Source: DASPJL01 sp035628645 (GTDB taxonomy: Bacteria; Bacteroidota; Bacteroidia; Cytophagales; Cyclobacteriaceae). From it: a stretch of 20,534 nt of DNA. Each line of letters starts with the position of its first letter. Positions within the stretch are counted from its first letter, which is position 1. The position numbers were made by a program, and so were the translations under genes. Location: assembly GCA_035628645.1 (NCBI GenBank), contig DASPJL010000121.1, positions 1 through 20,534 on the forward strand, given 5' to 3'. Of the stretch, positions 15,129 to 20,534 are shown piece by piece. The notes beneath the pieces were generated by a model that searched no databases, had not been told where the DNA came from, and saw only the letters and a program-made list of their open reading frames with translations.

Positions 15129-15454
15129 TTGCCCGAATTTTCCCTATTCTATAGAATGAAATTCTTTGATGTTATTCAAGAAGTGGGGTGAAAGCCGCTT
15201 CTTGGAAGCACGGGAAAAGCTTTATATTTTTTGACAACAATTAAAGTTGTGTTTGCCTCTCCATTGTATTCCTTTTCCAAAGAACCTTCCTTATTTTCAG
15301 CCTGTTCTGTATAATTATCCCGCTAAAAAGTAATCCTTACTTTTGATTCTTACCGTTTAATAACTGTAGTTGTACAATCAATAAGTTCACTACCTATTTA
15401 AATTCTATTTTTTTATATTCAAGAAGAGAGAAGTTAACCCTTAATTATATTTTT
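15129..15454. other. Intergenic region with RNA-structure potential
   Basis: This 326-base stretch has no credible gene. The first 100 bases hold a stable hairpin (15177-15204) flanked by further complementary words: TTTTCCC near 15138-15144 and GGGAAAA near 15212-15218. TACTTTTG at 15338-15345 could be a -7 box for the lipoprotein gene, without a clear -33 TTTG. Confidence 0.45.
15177..15204 (+). terminator. Hairpin behind the 111-residue protein gene
   Basis: CAAGAAGTGG (15177-15186) pairs with CCGCTTCTTG (15195-15204) over ten positions with one G-U pair and an 8-base loop. A T-rich stretch (TTATATTTTTT) comes only about 20 bases later, so it is a weak terminator candidate or part of a larger structure. 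Confidence 0.35.
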
Positions 15455-16588
15455 ATGAAAAAATCCATGTCTCTATTCACCATGCTAAGCATGGTATCAC
15501 TGGTATTCCTTGCCGGTTGTGAAAAGGAATCTTTTACTAATTCAGCTAAACAAAGTTCTTCTGATCAGATAGCATCAGCAGTAACTCCAACGCCTGTTCA
15601 GATTTATGGCGTATGGCATGCAGGAAATGAAGCCTGTTCCTGGTCCACAGAAAGAACCATTTCGGAATTTGATTCAAAAAATCATTGGATCATTGACCGA
15701 GGAAATGGACAACCATCAGTAAACCTTGTAGTACTGAGCTTTGTAAATCCACTCAAATTAATGAATAAAACCACCGATATCGGCAATTTGAATGGCGTTC
15801 CAAGGGGTATGACTGCAGATATTGTCAATTATTTTAAAAGCCGCAATATCAGGGTAATGCTTTCTATTGGAGGTATAACCTATACGGATGACTGGAACAG
15901 CGCACTAGCAGCCAATCCGACGCAGCTTGGTTTGAATGCCGCAGAAGTTGCTCAACAACTTGGCGTTGGAATTGAGATTGATTACGAACAGGCAAATAAT
16001 CCTAACCTGACCGGCCTTCAGTCTTTTGTAACCGCTTATCGTTCCGTACTCCCTTATGATGCTTCCGGCAATAATCATGCAGCCCGTCTTACCATCGATC
16101 TTGCAGCAGGAACCCGCTGGTTAATTGATATTTGCAGGTATGCAACAGCAAACTGGCTGACAACGGCAAATCCTGTACTTGATTATGCCAATGCCATGGT
16201 AGAAGCAAGACAAACCAGCGTTTCTGACGCTATAGCTAACTGGCAGGAGCATGTGGATGGTAAAGCCAATTATGCTCCTCCAATTCCTCCGTTGGCTCCT
16301 GCTAAATTTACCGGCGCTATGTATATTGTTACAGGGAAAAAACCTGCTCCCGAATGTGTTGACTTTAATGCTTCATTACAAAAAGCTGTGGGTGACTATG
16401 TTCAGACAGTTGCACCAAATGGAGCAGGAACAACGAGCGGAATGCTTGGAATGATGTTTTGGGCTGCTGAGAAACCGTCTACAAGAAGAATCACAACTGA
16501 GCCACCTAATAGTTGTGAAAATGGGGTAGGGGCAGGCGCGACTTATTACAATATTCCTATACCCATGCCTCCTTTGAGACAAGAATAA
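15455..16588 (+). CDS. GH18-like (chitinase / endo-N-acetylglucosaminidase fold) lipoprotein
   Basis: 377 residues. The N-terminus is a lipoprotein signal with lipobox LAGC (acylated C22), so the protein is tethered to a membrane, likely the outer one. The body resembles a GH18 barrel: VNLVVLSFVNP (89-99), RVMLSIGG (133-140), GVGIEIDYE (170-178) in place of the catalytic DxxDxDxE, and GMMFWAAE (332-339) for the last strand. The acid Glu (E178) and preceding Asp (D176) remain, but the first Asp is Val and the second is Glu. GH18 proteins cleave chitin or the chitobiose core of N-glycans; with this altered motif activity is uncertain. ATG at 15455 is chosen because it gives the complete signal. 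The strong terminator at 16606-16648 follows. Confidence 0.8.
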   Translation: MKKSMSLFTMLSMVSLVFLAGCEKESFTNSAKQSSSDQIASAVTPTPVQIYGVWHAGNEACSWSTERTISEFDSKNHWIIDRGNGQPSVNLVVLSFVNPLKLMNKTTDIGNLNGVPRGMTADIVNYFKSRNIRVMLSIGGITYTDDWNSALAANPTQLGLNAAEVAQQLGVGIEIDYEQANNPNLTGLQSFVTAYRSVLPYDASGNNHAARLTIDLAAGTRWLIDICRYATANWLTTANPVLDYANAMVEARQTSVSDAIANWQEHVDGKANYAPPIPPLAPAKFTGAMYIVTGKKPAPECVDFNASLQKAVGDYVQTVAPNGAGTTSGMLGMMFWAAEKPSTRRITTEPPNSCENGVGAGATYYNIPIPMPPLRQE

Positions 16589-16605
16589 TTAAAATAGAAA
16601 CTAAT

Positions 16606-16648
16606 AAAAAAAGCCCTTGTAATGCTGAGATTTGCAAGGGCTTTTTTT
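16606..16648. terminator. Strong bidirectional terminator
   Basis: AAAAAAAGCCCTTG (16606-16619) and CAAGGGCTTTTTTT (16635-16648) are perfect 14-bp complements with a 15-base loop. It serves both the GH18-like gene (plus) and the SMI1/KNR4 gene (minus), which converge here. Confidence 0.9.
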
Positions 16649-16670
16649 GGGAGAAAATATTGTTTAAACG

Positions 16671-17150
16671 TTAATCTTCAATTATTCCACTCCAATATTC
16701 AATATCTATATCTTCATGTTCTTCATTCAATAAACTGTAGAATTCATTTTTGGCTTTAGCCGGTATTGGTGATTTTTCGAACTTTTTCGGCGTTTCTCTT
16801 CCCTGAGACATTTCATTCAATTTAAATACAATTTGTTTGAATTTATCGAAGTTGCTTGCAATGGCAATTGGCTCCCAACCTTCTTCTTCCTCCTGTGATG
16901 TATAAATGATTCCGTCGTTAAGGTCTATAAATATGGGATCACCAAGATCATCAATTCCTATAGTGTACCAGGAGTTTTGCCAGCCTCCTTTTTCTTCAGA
17001 AGATAAATTTATGCCTTCCTCATTTATTCTGTAACCCACCTGAAAATCGTCAAAGGTTTCTTTTTCTGCAAATTCAAATTCACTGTATCCTATTGAAATA
17101 TCTTTAAAAGGAATTTCTGCGAGAATTTTGTGGAGGTCTGATAGAGTCAT
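16671..17150 (-). CDS. SMI1/KNR4 (SUKH) family protein
   Basis: 159 residues, soluble and acidic. The segment WYTIGIDDLGDPIFIDL (61-77), a variable loop, then GWEPIAIASNFDKF (91-104) is the signature of the SMI1/KNR4 (SUKH) superfamily, many of whose bacterial members are immunity proteins against nuclease or other polymorphic toxins. No toxin gene is seen nearby, so an immunity role here is not supported by context; many Bacteroidota members are lone genes. It starts 9 bases behind the methyltransferase gene and is the last gene of that unit before the terminator. Confidence 0.8.
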   Translation of the reverse strand: MTLSDLHKILAEIPFKDISIGYSEFEFAEKETFDDFQVGYRINEEGINLSSEEKGGWQNSWYTIGIDDLGDPIFIDLNDGIIYTSQEEEEGWEPIAIASNFDKFKQIVFKLNEMSQGRETPKKFEKSPIPAKAKNEFYSLLNEEHEDIDIEYWSGIIED

Positions 17151-17159
17151 CTTTTTAAT

Positions 17160-17738
17160 TTATCTTTTTACAGCTACAATTATTCCTGTTGCCCAGACTT
17201 GTTTGGTTAATAACAAATCCTCTCTTGTTTCTAAGTAATCCGCGAGTTTAATCGCTTTTTCATGATGACCGTCCGGCCAGTTGGGTTGGGGAATCATGTC
17301 GTCAATAATATAAAGTCCTCCTTTGTTTAACAAGGTCAGTACTTCGTCCAAAAGAAGGTATTTTCCATGCCAGGTATCCGCAAAAATGTAATCGAACTTT
17401 TGATGCTTGTTTTTATCCACCCATTCAGCGCAGTCAATTGAAATTAAATTAAGTCTTTGATCGCTTCCTAAAAACTTATGAGCGATCTCCAAAAGTTTAT
17501 CGTCATTATCTATGGATATTAGACGGGAGGCTTTATCCATTCCATCTAGAATCCATGAAGTGGACAATCCGGTTCCTGTGCCAAGTTCAAGGAATTTTCC
17601 TGAGGGTTTAGAGGCTGCAAGGGTACGAAGCAAAGAGCAAGTTTTTATATCGGAGGCCATTGTAAAGCCTGATAATTTCGTTTGTTCGTCTATTTCTGAA
17701 TAAGCCTTAGGTATCTGTTGTGTTATTTCTTCTGTCAT
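17160..17738 (-). CDS. Class I SAM-dependent methyltransferase (O-methyltransferase-like)
   Basis: 192 residues. KFLELGTGTGLST (48-60) is the SAM-binding motif I, ISIDND (75-80) holds the acidic residue that binds the ribose, FDYIFADTWHGKY (115-127) is motif II-like and LYIIDDMIPQPNWPDGH the region after it, a pattern seen in the catechol-type O-methyltransferase group. The substrate is unknown. It probably forms an operon with the SMI1/KNR4 gene 9 bases downstream. A perfect palindrome 9 bases upstream of its ATG may regulate the pair. Confidence 0.85.
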   Translation of the reverse strand: MTEEITQQIPKAYSEIDEQTKLSGFTMASDIKTCSLLRTLAASKPSGKFLELGTGTGLSTSWILDGMDKASRLISIDNDDKLLEIAHKFLGSDQRLNLISIDCAEWVDKNKHQKFDYIFADTWHGKYLLLDEVLTLLNKGGLYIIDDMIPQPNWPDGHHEKAIKLADYLETREDLLLTKQVWATGIIVAVKR

Positions 17739-17746
17739 GATTGGTA

Positions 17747-17764
17747 TTTACAGGTAGCTGTAAA
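17747..17764. promoter_or_regulatory. Palindrome in front of the methyltransferase operon
   Basis: TTTACAG (17747-17753), GTAG, CTGTAAA (17758-17764): a perfect 7-bp dyad ending 9 bases before the ATG at 17738. Its size and position suit a repressor site or a leader hairpin. No T run follows on the minus strand, so a terminator is unlikely. Confidence 0.45.
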
Positions 17765-17813
17765 CTTAATAATTGAAAAGACACAATCTTTAATTTAAAA
17801 TATCAGTCTTCAT

Positions 17814-18048
17814 TTATTTTTTTCTTCTTCTCCAATAATAAGGTTTTGGAAGTTCATTGGAAATGATCTTAATTCCATTATTTCGTAAAATCATCTCGAT
17901 CAGTTCTTCTGATTGGTCAACCTGGAGTGATAATTCTTGTATTGAAATGCCTTTTAAGTATCTGCTTTTGATTTTTTGCTTATCCTCTTCTGTTAAATGT
18001 TTGAGACGGATGCTTTTTTTTATTGAAATTTTTGTCTTTACCCTGCAT
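17814..18048 (-). pseudogene. Small HTH-type protein gene with a one-base frameshift at an A8 run
   Basis: From the ATG at 18048 the frame stops after 22 codons, but removing one A from the eight A at 18014-18021 gives a continuous 77-residue protein ending at the TAA at 17814-17816. The restored protein is basic and contains KHLTEEDKQKIKSRYLKGIS followed by IQELSLQVDQSEELIEMIL, the layout of a Hin- or resolvase-like helix-turn-helix (LT-ED...I...Y-KG-SI-ELS), and ends PYYWRRRKK. It is probably a small DNA-binding protein. The ATG overlaps the end of the M50 protease gene by 11 bases, which argues that this is its real start and that the two were coupled. Without the correction only an N-terminal stub is made, or the later frame would need a non-ATG start. 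Confidence 0.55.
18014..18021 (-). other. A8 homopolymer frameshift site in the small HTH gene
   Basis: Eight T on the plus strand. With eight A the reading is NFNKKKHPSQTFNRRG-stop; with seven it is NFNKKSIRLKHLTEEDK and stays open to 17814. The shift has the same direction and size as that in dnaE at 4997-5005. Confidence 0.55.
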
Positions 18049-19135
18049 TATTTTTATTAATTGCTTCTCTTATCATTATAAACTCTATAATATTTTCAGA
18101 ATCTACTACCCCGATAAGTTTATCGTTTTCGTCCAGGACAGGAAAAAAAGCTTTATCTTTTTGTTGAGAAAGTGGGAATATGGATTCGAGGGAGGCATCA
18201 GCTTTTAAAAAATTGACTTCTGTATTCATTACATTCTCTACAGGAATATGTCCTCCCCTGGAAGAAAGACCTTTTATCATTTCACTTCTGCTTAAAGTAC
18301 CGGCAACCCGCCCGTCTTCTATAACCAGGAAATCCTTGGTTTGCCCATCAAGCAAGAGCCTTGCAGCATTGACAAGGGGCTGTTGTTTATCTAATACTTT
18401 GAAGTCCGTCATTAATACATCCTTCACAGTGTATCCTCGTAAAGAAGAGGAAGTTTGAGTATAGCCGGATTCTGCACGAGCGCCCAAATAGATAAAAAAG
18501 CCAATAATCGTAAGCATAAAGTTACCGTTGAAGATACCTAAAAGAACAAATCCTACAGCCAGTACTTGTCCGATACCCGCAGCTATTTTTGTTGCTTTGG
18601 CTCTGTCCATCTTCATTGCCAGAAGGGCTCTTAGAATCCTGCCTCCATCCATTGGAAAAGCCGGAATCAAGTTAAAAAGAACCAATATTATATTGGCATA
18701 CAATACCATTGAAATGAAATTGTCCCGCGTAACCGATACAATTGAATATTCCTGAGAATCGGAGAGTCCAAGCACAACCGGAAGATAAAGTATTGCGGCA
18801 ATTGCAACATTTACAAGAGGTCCTGCTACAGCAACCCAAAGTTCCTGACGGGGTATTTCCGGTATTCTTTCTAATCTTGCCAATCCTCCAATGGGCAGAA
18901 TGGTGATGTCTTTGGTGTTGATGTGGTATTTTTTTGCAGCCAAAGCATGACCAAGTTCATGAAGGAAAACGCACAGAAACAGTGTGAGATAAAACGTAAC
19001 GGTCCATATGGTTTCATTGACGTTTTTGCCTTGACTGAAATCCATAAATGCGATCCACCCTATCAACAGGATAAAGGTCCAGTGAATGAAGATTTTTATA
19101 CCTGAAATTCTACCTAAGAACAATGACAATTTCAT
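18038..19135 (-). CDS. Site-2 protease family (M50) membrane metalloprotease with two CBS domains
   Basis: 365 residues. Residues 1-220 hold about six membrane segments with the zinc site HELGH (59-63) and the third ligand in NLIPAFPMDGGR (155-166, D163). Residues 236-288 and 299-357 are a tandem CBS pair, a module that binds adenine nucleotides and often controls the attached enzyme. This is the group 3 S2P architecture (SpoIVFB/Rip-like). Such proteases cut transmembrane helices of anti-sigma factors or precursor proteins; the substrate here is unknown. Its last 11 bases overlap the ATG of the small HTH gene, so that protein may be a partner or regulator (inference). The start at 19135 gives the normal MKLSLFLGRISGIKI N-terminus. 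Confidence 0.93.
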   Translation of the reverse strand: MKLSLFLGRISGIKIFIHWTFILLIGWIAFMDFSQGKNVNETIWTVTFYLTLFLCVFLHELGHALAAKKYHINTKDITILPIGGLARLERIPEIPRQELWVAVAGPLVNVAIAAILYLPVVLGLSDSQEYSIVSVTRDNFISMVLYANIILVLFNLIPAFPMDGGRILRALLAMKMDRAKATKIAAGIGQVLAVGFVLLGIFNGNFMLTIIGFFIYLGARAESGYTQTSSSLRGYTVKDVLMTDFKVLDKQQPLVNAARLLLDGQTKDFLVIEDGRVAGTLSRSEMIKGLSSRGGHIPVENVMNTEVNFLKADASLESIFPLSQQKDKAFFPVLDENDKLIGVVDSENIIEFIMIREAINKNNAG

Positions 19136-19341
19136 ATGTAAATGTGTTTAATTTCAATGGAAAGTATGGAACCTCCTGACATTTTCATTCCTTTTTGTGC
19201 TCCTTGTTACATGTGGGTTTCATGTTTATATAAAGTTTTTTTATTGCCACATGGGATCCGAACAATATTCATCCTCGCCAGAGTGAGCTTTTGCTCATGC
19301 TCATTTCAAATCGAATCTTTTTGTCTAAAGAAAAGCTTATT

Positions 19342-20097
19342 TCAAAAATTTTTTAAAATGTAATCTCGGGCTTCCTCCTGAGTTTTGACGGCAAAATCTT
19401 TATATCGGTTGTGTACATCTATTATTTCTTCTAAAGCGTCTGCCACAAGCGTCTTATTTTCCCAGTTTTTTAAATCTGAGACTACCGTTTCAAGGCAACC
19501 TTTTTTATACGCTATCTGGCCCAATACATGAACGACTGTATTTCTGACCCTGGCCGTTTTATCATGCTCAAGTTCCTTTAATAAAGGTAAAATATCCTGA
19601 GGATGGGTTCTTCCCCGTAATTCTATACCGTGACAAATTTCCCTTCTGATCTCCTTGTCAGGATGATGGAGGAATCTTTTAGCAAATGCCAAAACAGGGC
19701 GAGGGTTTTTTTCTCCCATCTTTTTTATTGAACCGATTACTGCATTTCTTACAATATGGTGGCCATCAAACAATCCTTTTTCCATCATTTTTTCAATAGG
19801 TTCAAAGTCCCGGATCCCTATTTCCCCGGAAGCATTTATGGAGGTTTGCCTGATCTTTTCATTTTCCGATGACAATAATTCCGACAAGGTGTAAAGGATA
19901 TTTTGTCTTAGATCCTGGTTGTTTTTATAAATTTTCCCAATAGAAAGGTAGACGCTTTTCCGGATATAGGTGTCCTCATCCGAAAACAAAGTTTGAATAT
20001 GTTGTTTTGTTTTTTCAGTGAGGTCAGTTCGAATATGGTTATGATTTTTTTCTACCAATTGGCTTCTTTCATTTTTAGATAACTTATAAAATCCCAT
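19342..20097 (-). CDS. HEAT-repeat protein
   Basis: 251 residues from the ATG at 20097; a longer frame begins at 20127 but adds only PFPRKQYLN before it. From about residue 25 to the end the protein is made of helical pairs of 30-40 residues: DEDTYIRKSVYLSIGKI, NEKIRQTSINASGEIG, HHIVRNAVIGSIKKMG, DKEIRREICHGIEL and KTARVRNTVVHVLGQIA, each with the IR/VR-x-A/S pattern of HEAT repeats. It is soluble and probably a scaffold. The arrangement is also seen in AlkD-like DNA alkylation repair proteins, but I find no convincing catalytic residues. It lies 206 bases upstream of the M50 protease gene on the same strand; that gap has no clear promoter or terminator. Confidence 0.85.
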   Translation of the reverse strand: MGFYKLSKNERSQLVEKNHNHIRTDLTEKTKQHIQTLFSDEDTYIRKSVYLSIGKIYKNNQDLRQNILYTLSELLSSENEKIRQTSINASGEIGIRDFEPIEKMMEKGLFDGHHIVRNAVIGSIKKMGEKNPRPVLAFAKRFLHHPDKEIRREICHGIELRGRTHPQDILPLLKELEHDKTARVRNTVVHVLGQIAYKKGCLETVVSDLKNWENKTLVADALEEIIDVHNRYKDFAVKTQEEARDYILKNF

Positions 20098-20534
20098 ATT
20101 GAGGTATTGTTTACGAGGAAATGGCAAGTATTTCTTTCATGCTAAGGCATCCCAGCAAAAAGGTCTTGAGTAAAGTTTTAAGAATGGATTGTTCATAAGG
20201 TTCTTTAAAGCTATAATAATAGCAGGTTTATTTATTTCGAAGGAAGTATATGTCAATTAGATTTCATCACAAGATTCCACCAAAATAGATAATTTTAAAA
20301 AAAAGTAAGAAGTTCCTGGAGAATTTCCCCGAACCCTGAATCCTGAACCTCATACCTCAAACCCCTTAAAAACAAACTCATGAAATGAACCATATTTTAT
20401 CCGGTTTATTTTGAATTAATAGTTGGAATAATTCAATTTTTGTTATGAGTTAATTTCCTTTTTAATCTAAAAAAAATTATTTATAATCAACAATAAAAAA
20501 CTTATGCCGTAAATAAAGCATATAATTTTCAATG
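20098..20534. other. Gene-free right end of the window
   Basis: No credible open frame in these 437 bases on either strand. It is AT-rich, particularly after 20400, and contains the heptad repeat at 20331-20365. A promoter for the HEAT gene may lie near 20100-20300 but I cannot place it. The last bases could be the leader of a gene outside the window. Confidence 0.5.
20331..20365. repeat. Degenerate seven-base tandem repeat
   Basis: Five consecutive heptads read GAACCCT, GAATCCT, GAACCTC, ATACCTC and AAACCCC. The units drift but keep phase and the central A(A/T)CC(C/T) core. A shorter array with the same period is at 11475-11498. Confidence 0.55.

Noticed and set aside
15146..15157. Perfect palindrome ATTCTATAGAAT
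   Set aside because: AT-rich and short; no neighbouring promoter elements.
16671..17150. Toxin-immunity locus around the SMI1/KNR4 gene
   Set aside because: No toxin, secretion or polymorphic-toxin gene is found on either side.
19210..19253. CATGTGG / CCACATG pair upstream of the M50 gene
   Set aside because: Seven-base arms 30 bases apart are too weak in this base composition.
1..20534. Mobile element, prophage, CRISPR array or tRNA
   Set aside because: No transposase, integrase, phage gene, regular repeat-spacer array or cloverleaf-like segment was seen on either strand.

Overview
The window reads as a chromosomal stretch from a member of the Bacteroidota, most like a Cytophagales or Chitinophagales genome. 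The DNA is AT-rich, Shine-Dalgarno sites are mostly missing, several intergenic regions carry the Bacteroidota promoter pattern TTTG-N19-21-TANNTTTG, and the gene families fit (GIN/DUF2807 lipoprotein-like head, YtrA-type GntR with ABC transporter, error-prone DnaE beside DinB, GT9 behind PolX). I see no phage, insertion sequence, CRISPR array, rRNA or tRNA. Assignment to a genus is not possible from the sequence alone.

Positions 1-8000 are dominated by DNA polymerases and repair. A left-cut membrane protein ends at 140. A good promoter then drives polX (polymerase half apparently dead, PHP nuclease half intact) overlapping a GT9 glycosyltransferase. A small secreted protein follows on the minus strand. 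After it comes a short error-prone-type DNA polymerase III alpha gene (minus) that is cut into two frames at a run of nine A, and divergently a complete DNA polymerase IV gene. A 17-bp inverted repeat lies between those two divergent genes.

Positions 8000-11500 hold a ferredoxin-type oxidoreductase, then a minus-strand pair (family 2 glycosyltransferase and RDD membrane protein) and an unrecognised secreted protein. Positions 11500-14600 hold a tight four-gene minus-strand operon: ABC ATPase, membrane permease-like protein, YtrA-type GntR regulator, GIN-domain protein. It starts at a textbook promoter whose -7 box overlaps a perfect 10+10 bp inverted repeat (the likely GntR operator) and it ends at a hairpin terminator.

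Positions 14700-16650 hold two plus-strand genes, an unrecognised 111-residue protein and a GH18-like lipoprotein, closed by a strong bidirectional terminator. Positions 16670-20100 are all minus-strand: HEAT-repeat protein, M50 site-2 protease with CBS domains, a small HTH protein that overlaps the protease end and is itself broken at a run of eight A, a methyltransferase and an SMI1/KNR4 (SUKH) protein. The last 400 bases have no gene but contain a degenerate seven-base tandem repeat.

The most notable signals are the two genes (dnaE and the small HTH gene) that are both restored by removing a single A from an A run, the catalytically degenerate PolX, the dyad between dnaE and dinB, and the fully readable promoter-operator of the ABC/GntR/GIN operon.
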